In this document: one piece after another, positions 36,327 through 45,481 of the stretch
Layout of the letters: each line of letters begins with the position of its first letter
How positions within the stretch are numbered: the stretch's first letter is position 1
Assembly (NCBI RefSeq): GCF_001475935.1
Contig: NZ_LDQA01000070.1
Span: forward strand, 1 to 64,000
DNA: 64,000 bases
Reading direction: 5' to 3'
From: Aureimonas ureilytica
GTDB lineage: Bacteria > Pseudomonadota > Alphaproteobacteria > Rhizobiales > Rhizobiaceae
The notes under the pieces: generated by a model
Database searches by the model: none
Told to the model about the DNA's origin: nothing
The model's input: only the letters and a program-made list of their open reading frames with translations
Position numbers and translations under genes: made by a program

Positions 36327-36410
36327 GCCGAACCCCTCTTTGGCTGACTGGTCGTGTCAGCCTCCATATAGGGCGCGCGCGGAAACGGCCCGCGCCTGTG
36401 ACGGCCGGGG

Positions 36411-36440
36411 GAGAGCAAAAGGCCCTTCATGGTGAAGGGC
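36411..36440 (-). terminator. Intrinsic terminator of an unassigned minus-strand transcript
   Basis: GCCCTTCA-CCA-TGAAGGGC on the minus strand is followed by CTTTTGCTC. It coincides with the stop codon of the 108-codon frame 36427-36753. Confidence 0.65.
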
Positions 36441-36753
36441 GGGCGGGACGCCGGAGGCGAACCTCCGTTGTAGTATGTATGTGGTCCGCTTCCGGCGTCC
36501 CGCGCGGTGTTGTCCGGCCCACGAGGCGCTGCCAACGCCCCGTCCGCTTTCCGGGCCGCGCTTGCGCTGCTCCTCGGCCCGCACCCCGGTCATCCCGAGG
36601 GAGGGCTGTCACCGGAACAGGGCGCCGCTGATTGCGAACCCCTTCGTTGTGAGAGGCCGCCCGGCATGCCAGAACCGTCCGAGCCGCGCCGCCTCCGGAA
36701 GGCAACGCACCGCGGACACCGCCCCACAGCCCCCGAACGATCCCGGTGATCAT
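36427..36753 (-). CDS. Possible small protein or structured RNA unit
   Basis: A 108-codon frame starts at ATG 36753 with AAGGAG five bases upstream and ends inside an intrinsic terminator. The start reads MITGIVRGLWGGVRG. The rest is Arg/Gly/Pro-rich and looks like chance translation of GC-rich DNA. The ribosome-binding site and terminator show that a transcript is likely; whether it codes protein or acts as RNA I cannot tell. Confidence 0.3.
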   Translation of the reverse strand: MITGIVRGLWGGVRGALPSGGGAARTVLACRAASHNEGVRNQRRPVPVTALPRDDRGAGRGAAQARPGKRTGRWQRLVGRTTPRGTPEADHIHTTTEVRLRRPARPSP

Positions 36754-36892
36754 TCGCGCTCCTTCGTGAGCCGCAGGTGAGGGCAAGAGTGCCCCGCTTT
36801 CCGGGGACGGGGAGAGATGGGGGATTGATTCGCCTTGCCCCCGCCGCAAGAGCCCTGCATTCGCGGAAGCGTTCCTCTCACGGAGTTCCGAT

Positions 36893-37030
36893 TTGTCCCT
36901 CATCAAACCCCTCTGCGCCCTCCTCGGCCTCGTGCTTCTCGCGGGCTGCGCGGAAATCAACAAGCCGATCACCCCCGGCGACAGCTGGCGCGAAAAGGCC
37001 ACGAGCGACCTGAACGCCCCGCCGCGCTGA
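36893..37030 (+). CDS. Small lipoprotein with TTG start
   Basis: This 45-residue protein starts at TTG 36893 with CGGAG eight bases upstream. The sequence runs LIKPLCALLGLVLLAGCAE, a lipoprotein signal with lipobox LLAGC, so the mature protein is only about 25 residues (ending ATSDLNAPPR). It resembles the many tiny entericidin-like or hypothetical lipoproteins of alphaproteobacteria. Two secreted Arg-rich proteins follow on the same strand. Confidence 0.65.
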   Translation: MSLIKPLCALLGLVLLAGCAEINKPITPGDSWREKATSDLNAPPR

Positions 37031-37203
37031 GCGACCCCTTTCGGGCTGATATCGCCCTCGGCCCTGCCCGCATCCGGCGGGGCCAGCCGACCGCCCAATC
37101 TGGCGAGCTCGGCTTAACCATCATTCCGGCTGAATATCCGGTTCAGGAACCATTCAGGCGGGAGGGGCTTTCATCGGGTCAGTTCAGTTGGAGGAACGAA
37201 CCT

Positions 37204-37524
37204 ATGAAGAAGTCCCTCATCGTCGCGATCGCCGGATTGCTCGTCGCGACCGCCGTGCCCGCTAGCGCGCAGAGCTATCATTCCGACGTTCGCCAGTATC
37301 GCCAGCAGGAGCGCATCGAGCGCGGCTATCGCCACGGCCGCATCAGCCCGCGCGAGGCCGCGCGCCTGGAGCGCCAGCAGCGCCGCATCGAGCGCGTCGA
37401 GCGCCGCGCCCGCTATTACAACAATGGACGGATCGACCCGCGCTCGGCGCACAAGATCAAGCGGATGCAGGACCGCGCCAACCACGCGATCCGCCGCGCC
37501 AATCGCGACGGCTACTACCGCTAA
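37204..37524 (+). CDS. Secreted Arg-rich helical protein
   Basis: The 106-residue protein has a signal peptide ending ...VPASAQ and a highly basic helical mature part. Two related units are visible, GRISPREAARLERQQRRI and GRIDPRSAHKIKRMQDRA, each like a helix-turn-helix with a Gly-x-Ile-x-Pro turn. Similar periplasmic proteins are common in Rhizobiales; the function is unknown. GGAGG lies nine bases upstream of the ATG. A CtrA-like half-site TTAACCAT lies near 37116. Confidence 0.8.
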   Translation: MKKSLIVAIAGLLVATAVPASAQSYHSDVRQYRQQERIERGYRHGRISPREAARLERQQRRIERVERRARYYNNGRIDPRSAHKIKRMQDRANHAIRRANRDGYYR

Positions 37525-37674
37525 ACAGGCCGCTCACGCCCGGCCGAGGGCGTGACACCTGCGGGAGATGCGGAGGGCGGCGCTGTCCGCCTTTCCCTCC
37601 GATCCCGCCTCTGCCGCAACCCTTCGCAAACCGGGGCGTTTTGCGCTTCGAAGCCACGTTCAGGAATGGGTCCG

Positions 37675-37998
37675 ATGAAGAAGAGCATTCTCCTGTCCCT
37701 CGCCATGCTCGGGTTCGCGAGCGCCCCGGCCCTCGCGCAAGAGCTGATGCTGCCCTCCGGCCCGCCGCGCAACGCGGCCGAGCAACGCTTGCAGGATCAG
37801 GTGAATGCGCAGATCCAGCTCAACCGCGCGCGCGGCCTGCAAAGCTCGGACGAGGTGCGCCGGCAGGGCTACCGCTATCAGGCCCCGCAGCCGCGCTACG
37901 AGCGCCGCGAACGGGCGGAGCGGCGCTGGGAGCGGGAGGATCGGCGTCGGTGGGAGCGGCAGGAGCGCCGCCGGGATCGGTATTGGGATGGGTGGTGA
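37675..37998 (+). CDS. Secreted Arg/Glu-rich protein
   Basis: The 107-residue protein has a signal peptide ending ...APALAQ. A neutral mature N-terminus is followed by a C-terminal third made almost only of Arg, Glu, Trp and Asp (ERRERAERRWEREDRRRWER). Such a charged helix could bind polyanions such as LPS or nucleic acid, but this is inference. An alternative ATG lies nine bases upstream. The AT-rich island starts right after the stop. Confidence 0.75.
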   Translation: MKKSILLSLAMLGFASAPALAQELMLPSGPPRNAAEQRLQDQVNAQIQLNRARGLQSSDEVRRQGYRYQAPQPRYERRERAERRWEREDRRRWERQERRRDRYWDGW

Positions 37999-38132
37999 TG
38001 CTGGCGATTTGAGCAGTTAAGATGGCTTAGATCGACTATTGGATTGTCTTGAGTAGCCTGTCCTGTTAAGGCAATATACTTTCTTATTATATTATATTAA
38101 CGGAAAACAATCGGAGCTTCAGAATAAAATAT

Positions 38133-39332
38133 CTAAAGAACCCAACTATTTTTTGGGCTTTTGAGTTTGAGATGGCGCCTTATTTCGCGGCATTCATTTT
38201 CAAGTTGGCTAAAATACTGCATAAAAGCTAGCCCATTCGCAGGCTTTGGAAGGGCTCTGGACCTAGCGATTTGACGTAGCTTTAAAATGGAAAGCCATTC
38301 CTTAGTTTCCAAGTAAATCCTAGCATTCATTCCGAAATGAGGCAGCGTGGGAATTTCATCTTGCATCAAATCTCCGTTTTTAAATGTGATGCGCTTTCCA
38401 TTCCTATACAAAAAGATTCTTCCAGTCCCATCTTCATGCAAGGCATGCGAGCTGGCTGCGATATTAGAAATAGGATAGTACTTTCGTATCGCTTGCCCAA
38501 TAATGAGGGGCTCGCTAAGAGTTAATTTTTTATCTGTAAATTGGTTGCTAATTTTTTTAAACTTGCGTTCCAGGAGGAATTTACCATCGTTCGTAAGGCG
38601 ATGTATGTTTTTGAGTCCCAGCGAATCTCCGATCAGATCTATGTCGGATATTGAGATTAAAATTAAGTTGAATATCCTTATCGCGAAGCAGGAGGGGGTG
38701 GATATATAATTGTGATCATCAAAGGGAAATACGTATAGATCCTCGTCGAAAAAAGCGTCAACTCGAAACAGGTAAACAAGGCGGTCGGCGGCTTCTACTC
38801 TGATGTGAGGGTAGTTGTTTAGGCCGAAACGAAGCTGGCGCATTAAGCCGCTTACACTGGCAACACTCAAATAGTATGTTGTTCTGATCTTATCCATCCA
38901 GTTGAGTAGGTATAGTATATCTTTGCTGCTAATTTTGTCGCGCGAGAAGATTTTCTTCAGCGCTTTGCTGCCCGGAATTTCAATTTTTTCTCCGAACTGG
39001 CTATTGCAAAACGCATGGGAAACAAATGTCGTTTTAATCCTTGTAATATTGTCAGATTCTTTTTCAAGCAATTCTAAAGGTTGATTGTTGTGTGAATTAG
39101 TGAAACGCATTAGCCACTTAGGAATAGTGTGTTCTTCGTTTGTTATCTCGTTCGGCATAACTACACCGCCACACAGAATGCACGTGTGAGGGCTGGTCAA
39201 ATATTTCCGCCCAAAAATTTTCGAAAGTTCTTTGCCGGGGTCGATTCTTAGTGGGTATTCATGGTAAATTGCCGTCGCCCATTGATGTTCTTTTCCGTCA
39301 AAACCGACAACGCCGTATGGAAAAATTGCCAT
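38133..39332 (-). CDS. AT-rich HNH-like zinc-finger protein, probably horizontally acquired
   Basis: The 399-residue protein has an N-terminal module with CILC (51-54), NEEHTIPKWL (65-74) and HAFCN (106-110). This is the Cys2...Glu-His...His/Cys-Asn layout of HNH-type nuclease folds. The remaining 280 residues match nothing I recognise. The base composition is far below the rest of the window (for example 17 G/C in bases 38521-38580) and codon use is Lys/Ile/Asn-rich. ATG 39332 lies seven bases after the uvrB stop with no ribosome-binding site, so translation may depend on uvrB. A hairpin overlaps its stop. Nuclease activity, perhaps defence-related, is inferred. Confidence 0.7.
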   Translation of the reverse strand: MAIFPYGVVGFDGKEHQWATAIYHEYPLRIDPGKELSKIFGRKYLTSPHTCILCGGVVMPNEITNEEHTIPKWLMRFTNSHNNQPLELLEKESDNITRIKTTFVSHAFCNSQFGEKIEIPGSKALKKIFSRDKISSKDILYLLNWMDKIRTTYYLSVASVSGLMRQLRFGLNNYPHIRVEAADRLVYLFRVDAFFDEDLYVFPFDDHNYISTPSCFAIRIFNLILISISDIDLIGDSLGLKNIHRLTNDGKFLLERKFKKISNQFTDKKLTLSEPLIIGQAIRKYYPISNIAASSHALHEDGTGRIFLYRNGKRITFKNGDLMQDEIPTLPHFGMNARIYLETKEWLSILKLRQIARSRALPKPANGLAFMQYFSQLENECREIRRHLKLKSPKNSWVL

Positions 39333-39339
39333 TTTAAAA

Positions 39340-42330
39340 CTACCGCCCCGGCCGCCCCGTCTTCCCCGGCCGGCGCTTTCTGCGCTTCTCGTCCCCCGCA
39401 TCCTCGTAACTCCCCACGCCGATCTTCTCGCGACGGATCGCCTTGGCGTCCTCGCCGGCGCTCGGGCGCGCGGGGAGGGGGCCGTCGTGCTTGGGCTTTT
39501 CCGTGCGGCCAACCGTCATCTCGTCCAGCGAGTTCTTGCGGAAGAGCGTGCGGTTGGGCGTCGGCGTGTCGGTGCCCGGTCCCATGTCGTCCAGCGTCGG
39601 GCGCTGGAAATAGGAATGGCTTTCGTCGGCACGTGTGTCGTCCGCATCCTTCGGGCGGAGGGCCTTCACGCTCTCATGGTCGCCCTTGATGCGCGCGGCG
39701 AGGGGCTCGCCGTTCGGCCCGAAGCGCGGGTTCTGGTGGTTGGCCCCCTTGCCGCGCGCGGGGCGCTTGCCGCGTGAGGGCTCGCCGCCGCCATAAAGCG
39801 CCGTGTCCACCTCGCGGGCCATGGGATCGTCCGCGACGGCGAGTTCGGTCGCCTGAAGGCGCTTGATCTCGTCGCGCAGGCGCGCGGCTTTTTCGAAGTC
39901 GAGATCGGCGGCGGCGTGGCGCATCTCCTTTTCGAGATGCTCCAGATGGCTCTTGAGATTGTTGCCGACCAGCGCGCCTTCCTTGGCGGTGGGGCCGGCG
40001 CCGACGCGCACGGAATCCTTTTCGTAATAGCTGTCCAGAATGTCCGCGATCTTGGCCTTGACCGATTCCGGCGTGATGCCGTGCTCGCGGTTATAGGCCT
40101 CCTGCTTGTCGCGGCGGCGGTTGGTCTCGGCGATGGCGCGCTCCATCGAGCCGGTGGTGCGGTCGGCATAGAGGATGACGCGGCCGTCCACATTGCGCGC
40201 GGCGCGGCCGATCGTCTGGATCAGCGAGGTTTCCGAACGCAGGAAGCCTTCCTTGTCCGCATCCAGAATGGCGACGAGACCGCATTCGGGAATGTCGAGA
40301 CCCTCGCGCAGGAGGTTGATGCCGACCAGAACGTCGAACGCGCCGAGGCGCAGATCGCGGATGATCTCGATGCGCTCCAGCGTGTCGATGTCCGAGTGCA
40401 TGTAGCGCACGCGGATGCCCTGCTCGTGCAGATATTCGGTGAGGTCCTCGGCCATGCGCTTGGTGAGCACGGTGCAGAGCACGCGGTAGCCGTTGGCGGT
40501 GACCTCGCGGATTTCGCCCAGGAGATCGTCCACCTGTGAGCGGGCGGGGCGAATGTCGATCGGGGGATCTGTGAGGCCGGTCGGGCGGATGACCTGCTCG
40601 GCGAAGACGCCGCCGGACTGCTCCAGCTCCCACGAGCCGGGCGTGGCCGAGACGGCGACGGTGGGCGGGCGCATGGCGTTCCACTCCTCGAAGCGGAGCG
40701 GGCGATTGTCCATGCAGGAGGGCAGGCGGAAGCCGTATTCGGCCAGCGTCGCCTTGCGACGGAAGTCGCCCCGGTACATCGCGCCGATCTGCGGAATGGT
40801 GACATGGCTTTCGTCGATGAAGACGAGCGCGTTGTCGGGCAGGTATTCGAACAGGGTCGGCGGCGGGTGGCCGGGCTGGCGGCCGGTGAGATACCGCGAA
40901 TAGTTCTCGATGCCGTTGCAGGCGCCGGTCGCCTCGATCATCTCGATGTCGAAGGTGACGCGCTGCTCCAGCCGCTGCGCCTCCAGAAGGCGGCCGGCCT
41001 TGTTCAGCTCGATCAGGCGAAGGCGCAGCTCCTCCTTGATCGACTTCACGGCCTGCTGCAGCGTCGGGCGCGGCGTCACATAGTGCGAATTGGCGTAGAT
41101 CTTCACCGACTTGAGATCGTCGGTCTTGGAGCCCGTCAGCGGGTCGAACTCGTGGATCGCCTCGATCTCGTCCCCGAAGAGCGAGATGCGCCAGGCGCGA
41201 TCCTCCAGGTGGGCCGGGAAGATTTCGATCGTGTCGCCCCGCACGCGGAAGGAGCCGCGCGTGAAATCCATGTCGCGGCGCTTGTATTGCTGGGCGACGA
41301 GATCGGCGAGGAGCTGGCGCTGGTCCAGCCGGTCCCCGATCGACATCTGGAAGGTCATGGCCGTGTAGGTCTCGACCGAGCCGATACCGTAGATGCAGGA
41401 GACGGAGGCGACGATGATCACGTCGTCACGCTCCAGAAGCGCGCGGGTGGCGGCGTGGCGCATCCGGTCGATCTGCTCGTTGATCGAGGATTCCTTCTCG
41501 ATGAACGTGTCGGAGCGCGGGACGTAGGCTTCCGGCTGGTAATAATCGTAGTAGGAAACGAAATACTCGACCGCGTTGTCCGGGAAGAAGTTCTTGAACT
41601 CGCCATAGAGCTGGGCCGCCAGCGTCTTGTTGGGCGCGAGGATCAGCGCGGGGCGCTGCGTCTTTTCGATGACGTTGGCCACCGTGAAGGTCTTGCCCGA
41701 GCCGGTGACGCCGAGCAGCACCTGCGTCATGTCGCCGTCCGACACGCCCGACACGAGGTCGGCGATCGCGGTCGGCTGGTCGCCCGCCGGGGTGTAGTCG
41801 GAGGCGATGCGGAAGGCGTGGCCGCCCTCCGACTTCTGCGGGCGGGCGGGGCGGTGGGGAATCCACAGCTCGCCGTTCTTGTGCAGCGGGTTGCCGGAGG
41901 TGATGAGGTCCTGCAGCGCCTGCACGGTGGCCGTCACGCCGCTTTCAGGCAGGGCGGCGGCGTCCTCCAGGCTGACATCGAGGCCCGCCACGGGGTTGAG
42001 CCCCGCGCGCGCTCGCTCAGCCGGCGTCGCCGCGACGCCCATGGAGGTGCCGCGCGCGGTCTTGGATGCGCCGGCCTTGGACGGCTTGGTCTTCGGGGCA
42101 TCAACGGGCGCGGAGGGCTTCTTCGCCTTCGCCGGCTTCTGCGCAGCCTTGCGCTGCGCCTCCTCCTCGAGGTTCTGCGCGATCTCGTCGGCCCAGCCGG
42201 ACAGGGGGCCGGAGAGCGGCGTGCCGGTCAGCTCCGGCTGCGGGCTTTCGCCGAAGCCCGGATGCAGGCGCTCCGACGCGTCGGCATAGTCGAGAATGGG
42301 GGAGCGGCGGGGCTTCTTGGGATCGGGCAT
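39340..42330 (-). CDS. uvrB: UvrABC system protein B, long Rhizobiales form
   Basis: UvrB is the damage-verifying helicase of nucleotide excision repair. The 996-residue protein is about 320 residues longer than Escherichia coli UvrB. It has an N-terminal Ala/Lys/Pro-rich extension of about 170 residues; then the core, starting [18 protein letters not shown], with motif [11 protein letters not shown], the beta-hairpin [11 protein letters not shown] and motif II DESHV; a UVR domain ([17 protein letters not shown]); and a C-terminal tail of about 160 residues with repeated elements PTLDDM and NSLDEM. The AT-rich HNH-like gene follows seven bases after its stop. Confidence 0.97.
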   Translation of the reverse strand: MPDPKKPRRSPILDYADASERLHPGFGESPQPELTGTPLSGPLSGWADEIAQNLEEEAQRKAAQKPAKAKKPSAPVDAPKTKPSKAGASKTARGTSMGVAATPAERARAGLNPVAGLDVSLEDAAALPESGVTATVQALQDLITSGNPLHKNGELWIPHRPARPQKSEGGHAFRIASDYTPAGDQPTAIADLVSGVSDGDMTQVLLGVTGSGKTFTVANVIEKTQRPALILAPNKTLAAQLYGEFKNFFPDNAVEYFVSYYDYYQPEAYVPRSDTFIEKESSINEQIDRMRHAATRALLERDDVIIVASVSCIYGIGSVETYTAMTFQMSIGDRLDQRQLLADLVAQQYKRRDMDFTRGSFRVRGDTIEIFPAHLEDRAWRISLFGDEIEAIHEFDPLTGSKTDDLKSVKIYANSHYVTPRPTLQQAVKSIKEELRLRLIELNKAGRLLEAQRLEQRVTFDIEMIEATGACNGIENYSRYLTGRQPGHPPPTLFEYLPDNALVFIDESHVTIPQIGAMYRGDFRRKATLAEYGFRLPSCMDNRPLRFEEWNAMRPPTVAVSATPGSWELEQSGGVFAEQVIRPTGLTDPPIDIRPARSQVDDLLGEIREVTANGYRVLCTVLTKRMAEDLTEYLHEQGIRVRYMHSDIDTLERIEIIRDLRLGAFDVLVGINLLREGLDIPECGLVAILDADKEGFLRSETSLIQTIGRAARNVDGRVILYADRTTGSMERAIAETNRRRDKQEAYNREHGITPESVKAKIADILDSYYEKDSVRVGAGPTAKEGALVGNNLKSHLEHLEKEMRHAAADLDFEKAARLRDEIKRLQATELAVADDPMAREVDTALYGGGEPSRGKRPARGKGANHQNPRFGPNGEPLAARIKGDHESVKALRPKDADDTRADESHSYFQRPTLDDMGPGTDTPTPNRTLFRKNSLDEMTVGRTEKPKHDGPLPARPSAGEDAKAIRREKIGVGSYEDAGDEKRRKRRPGKTGRPGR

Positions 42331-42539
42331 GGGGCGAATATGGCCTCGCGCTGCGGCAGAATAAAGGGGGAACGAACCATCTCCGCGAAACGCTCCGGCG
42401 GGCGTTTGAGACGGGGTGCGACAAAAGGGTGGTTCGGAATCTCACGCATTCGCGATTCCGCGTTCATCATTCGCTTACCAAATTATCTCATCCTGCTCCT
42501 GTCCGCTCGAGTTTCGCGGAGGATGTAAAGGCCGCCCCG

Positions 42540-43805
42540 ATGGTTCTGCGTAAGACGGGTTGGCGCATCGTCACGCTCGCCGTTGCCGTGTATGCGACGG
42601 CGAGCGCCGATGATCTGGCCGAGGCGCTCGACTCCGGTTTTCCCATGCCGCCGGTCTCCGCGCCAGAGCCTTCACACATGCCGACGGCGCGCGATGCGCG
42701 CACGGGCGGCCGCCTCGTCTGGGGCGGTGCCGCGCCGGCCGAGGGCGGATATGTTCCCAGTCCCGCCTTCGGCGATCCGCCGCCGCGCAAACGGACGACC
42801 CGCTCGGCCAAACCCGCGCCGCCGCCTGTGGCTGCCGCGCTCGAGCCGGCCGAGCCGGCCGCCGAGCCCGTGCCCGAGCATGAGCGCGGCCCCGGCGATT
42901 ACGGCCGCACCTATCCCGTGCGCGATGCCTCCACCAGCCTCGTCAGCCCCGCGAGCACCCGCGACGATCCGATCCGCCGCATGATCGAAGAAGCGTCGCT
43001 GCCCGATGCGATGCCGGGCATTGGCGGCTCCTACGGCGCGCGGCCCGAGGCGGAGTTCGACCCGTGGGAAGGGCTGACCGAGGCCGAGCCGCCGGAGATC
43101 GAAGCCGAGCCAGAGGCAAGCCCGGCACCCGCCCGCAAGCCGCCACCCGCGCGAACGCCGCTGCCCTCCTACGCCTCGCTGTCAGCGCGCGTTCCGCCGC
43201 CCTCCATTGCGCGCCCGCCGCGCGGTGCGTTGGAGCGCGAAACGCCCCCCGGATACCGACCGCTCGCCAGCGACGAGGCCATGTGCCGGCGCGAGCTGCG
43301 CAAGCTCGGCGTGCGCTTCACCGACGTTTCGCCGATCGAGACGAGCCGGTCCTGCGGCATTCCCAATCCGGTGCGCGTGACCGAGGCGGTCAAAGGCATC
43401 GCCATGACGCCGGCCGCGACGATGAATTGCGAGGCGGCGTTGCGCGTGGCCCGCTGGCTCGACAAGGACGTGAAGCCTGCCGCGCGCTGGAAGCTCTGGA
43501 AGAAGCCCACGGCACTGATCAACATGTCGTCCTACCGCTGCTCGCGCATTGCAGGTTCGCGCACGATCTCGGAACATGCCAGCGGCAATGCGCTCGATGT
43601 CGGCGGCTTCCGCTTCAGCGACGGCTCCACCATGCGCGTCAGCCGTAAGGGCATGTTCTCGTTCCGCGAGAAGGCGTTTCAAGCCGCGATCCGCCAGGGC
43701 AGCTGCCGCTATTTCGGCACGGTTCTGGGGCCGGGATACAACCGCGCCCATGCCGACCATCTTCATCTCGACGTGAAGGCGCGGCTGCGGCCCATCTGCA
43801 AGTGA
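42540..43805 (+). CDS. Extensin-like C-terminal domain protein
   Basis: The 421-residue exported protein has an N-terminal signal-like segment (WRIVTLAVAVYATASA), a long Pro/Ala/Glu-rich linker (about 60-235) and a C-terminal extensin-like domain (about 240-421). The domain contains SCGIPNPVRVTEA, ISEHASGNALDVGGF and HADHLHLD. The SxHxxGxAxD and HxH motifs resemble zinc sites of M15/LAS peptidoglycan peptidases, so a cell-wall role is likely. The ribosome-binding site GGAGG is rather far (about 17 bases) from ATG 42540. Confidence 0.88.
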   Translation: MVLRKTGWRIVTLAVAVYATASADDLAEALDSGFPMPPVSAPEPSHMPTARDARTGGRLVWGGAAPAEGGYVPSPAFGDPPPRKRTTRSAKPAPPPVAAALEPAEPAAEPVPEHERGPGDYGRTYPVRDASTSLVSPASTRDDPIRRMIEEASLPDAMPGIGGSYGARPEAEFDPWEGLTEAEPPEIEAEPEASPAPARKPPPARTPLPSYASLSARVPPPSIARPPRGALERETPPGYRPLASDEAMCRRELRKLGVRFTDVSPIETSRSCGIPNPVRVTEAVKGIAMTPAATMNCEAALRVARWLDKDVKPAARWKLWKKPTALINMSSYRCSRIAGSRTISEHASGNALDVGGFRFSDGSTMRVSRKGMFSFREKAFQAAIRQGSCRYFGTVLGPGYNRAHADHLHLDVKARLRPICK

Positions 43806-43943
43806 GTGCGAGCCGCAAGCACGGCGGCCCATGCGGGTTGATATGCGACTGTCCGTCGAGGCTGGGCAAAATGGCTTCAGCGCCCCGGTCCAGGATTGGA
43901 CGGCTCGGTGTATGAGCTGTCGCTGAACTCTTGGGAGGACCCT

Positions 43944-44195
43944 ATGAAGCCAATCCAGTTCAATCGCGACGAGACCAGGGCGATCGTCGCCGACATTCAG
44001 GACTATTTTCGCGAGGAACTGGACCAATCGATCGGTGCCATTCCGGCGGAGATGCTGATGCGGTTTTTCGCCGAGAAGATGGGCGGGTACTTCTACAATG
44101 CCGGGCTGCACGATGCACAGGCGCTGGTGCGCAGGAAAATCGACGACGTGAGCGACGAAATTTTCGGCCTGGAGCAGCCGACCGGGCGGCGCTGA
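43944..44195 (+). CDS. DUF2164 family protein
   Basis: The 83-residue protein matches DUF2164: FNRDETRAIVADIQDYFREE at the start, then FFAEKMGGYFYNAGLHDAQA. It is a small helical protein of unknown function. ATG 43944 has GGGAGG seven bases upstream; a longer frame from 43896 is less likely. Confidence 0.85.
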   Translation: MKPIQFNRDETRAIVADIQDYFREELDQSIGAIPAEMLMRFFAEKMGGYFYNAGLHDAQALVRRKIDDVSDEIFGLEQPTGRR

Positions 44196-44310
44196 ATGGG
44201 CGGTCTTCACGACAATCGGAGTCAGCTGATCTCGAAGCGCAGCAACGCTTTGGCCCATCACGCGTTGAAGGCGCGCGGAACCCGATCCGCACGGAGATAA
44301 GGAACCAGCC

Positions 44311-44964
44311 ATGCTGAAACCCTTGACATTGGCCGCCGTGCTTCTTGCGGCCGCGTCGCCTCTGGCGCACGCGCAGGAAGACGGCCCCGACCGCGAGGAT
44401 CGCGGCGGACGATACGAACGGGACGTGCGCCCGGACGACGACCTGCCCCCCTATCGCGACCGGAGCGACATCGACCGCTCACGCGACATGCGCCATGGCG
44501 ATCGTTGGGCGCGGACCAATGACGGCGATGACGAGGCGGGCGACCGCGATCGCGACATGCGCGATCTCTACCGGGATCGGGACGACAAGGATCGCGACCA
44601 CAAGGGCAAGGACAAGGATCGGGAGAAGCGCGACCGGGACCGCGATCGTGAAAAGGGTCCGCGCGGCGAACGCGGCGGCCCGGACGGCCGTCATGGCCCG
44701 CCCATGCCCGCCCGCGCCGGCTTCGAAATCAATATGGGCCCAGGCCAGACGCTTCGCGTGACCTGTGGCGACGAGGATCTGGCGGACTGCATGGCGGCCG
44801 CAAAGCCCATCCTCGACGCCTTCACCAAGAAGGTCGAGGACGCCGGCACCCGCGTTCCGCCTCCGCCGCCCAGCCTCGTGAACGGCGACGCACCGCCTCC
44901 GCCGCCGCCAGCTGGCGATCGTCCGGCTCCGGCCGGCGCGACACCGCCGCCGCCGGCGAACTGA
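44311..44964 (+). CDS. Secreted protein with Asp/Arg/Lys repeat and proline tail
   Basis: The 217-residue protein has a signal peptide ending ...PLAHAQ. Residues about 25-120 are a charged low-complexity stretch of alternating Asp, Arg and Lys (for example DRDDKDRDHKGKDKDREKRD). A compact segment with two cysteines follows (VTCGDEDLADCMAAA), and the end is a run of prolines (PPPPPP). The charge alternation recalls a single extended polyampholyte. No function is known. AAGGAA lies upstream of the ATG. Confidence 0.75.
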   Translation: MLKPLTLAAVLLAAASPLAHAQEDGPDREDRGGRYERDVRPDDDLPPYRDRSDIDRSRDMRHGDRWARTNDGDDEAGDRDRDMRDLYRDRDDKDRDHKGKDKDREKRDRDRDREKGPRGERGGPDGRHGPPMPARAGFEINMGPGQTLRVTCGDEDLADCMAAAKPILDAFTKKVEDAGTRVPPPPPSLVNGDAPPPPPPAGDRPAPAGATPPPPAN

Positions 44965-44972
44965 GACGTCGA

Positions 44973-45010
44973 AGGATAGGGGCCGGGCGAGATGATCGCC
45001 CGGCTCCATG
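44973..45010 (+). other. Hairpin between convergent genes
   Basis: GCCGGGCGA-GATGA-TCGCCCGGC lies 20 bases past the charged-repeat gene. It lacks a T tract and may act as a weak terminator or message stabiliser. Confidence 0.4.
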
Positions 45011-45184
45011 GCTTGATCCGGGTCTGACACCGGAAGGATCGTGAGGCCGGCGGAGGCAGCGTTTCGATAGAAGGCGCAAACCTCACAACGAGCGGGGCCT
45101 CTGAAACACGGCCGGGACAGGTTCGAGTGGCGCGTCTGCCTATCTCACGCTCATCGGAGGTGAGGGGCACGATCCCCGGCTTCC

Positions 45185-45481
45185 TTATCGATCAGGGCAG
45201 GAGCCAGAACCGCCCTTGCCGCCCTTGCCACCTTTTCCTCCGCTAACCCCTTTTCCGTCCTGACCATCACGCCCGTCCGTCCCGGATGTGCCGCATTGTT
45301 TCGTAGGGGCCTTGCTCGTTCTCAGTGAACCCTTTGGGGCATCACTCTTGCTGGTCTGTGTTTCGGCTGGCACCGGAATCTTTTCGCCAGCTTCCTGCGC
45401 CCTGGCTTCGATTGCCAACGTGCCGACAGACGAAATGGCGATCATCAGGAGTAGCCTTCCGGAGATGCGATTGCTGAGCAT
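45185..45481 (-). CDS. Small secreted Gly/Lys-rich protein
   Basis: The 98-residue protein has a signal peptide (about MLSNRISGRLLLMIAISSVG, cleaved after ...ARAQ) and a hydrophilic mature part with CGTSGTDGRDGQDG, then a collagen-like GGKGGKGGKGG run and a final cysteine (SCPDR). Two cysteines may pair. ATG 45481 has GAGGGA upstream; a start 18 bases earlier is possible. No family is recognised. Confidence 0.6.
   Translation of the reverse strand: MLSNRISGRLLLMIAISSVGTLAIEARAQEAGEKIPVPAETQTSKSDAPKGSLRTSKAPTKQCGTSGTDGRDGQDGKGVSGGKGGKGGKGGSGSCPDR

Larger units (their letters stand above)
36327..36892. other. Long structured, very GC-rich intergenic region
   Basis: The left end holds the promoter region of the SHOCT-like gene. 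Then come a minus-strand terminator (36411-36440), a 13-bp inverted repeat (GCGGGACGCCGGA at 36443-36455 with its complement at 36491-36503) enclosing a smaller hairpin, and a minus-strand frame with a good ribosome-binding site (see the entry at 36427). I tested it by eye for RNase P RNA, SRP RNA and tmRNA motifs and found none. Confidence 0.45.

Noticed and set aside
36411-36800. RNase P RNA, SRP RNA or tmRNA in the GC-rich gap
   Set aside because: The conserved strings of these RNAs, such as GAGGAAAGTCC of RNase P RNA, are absent on both strands.
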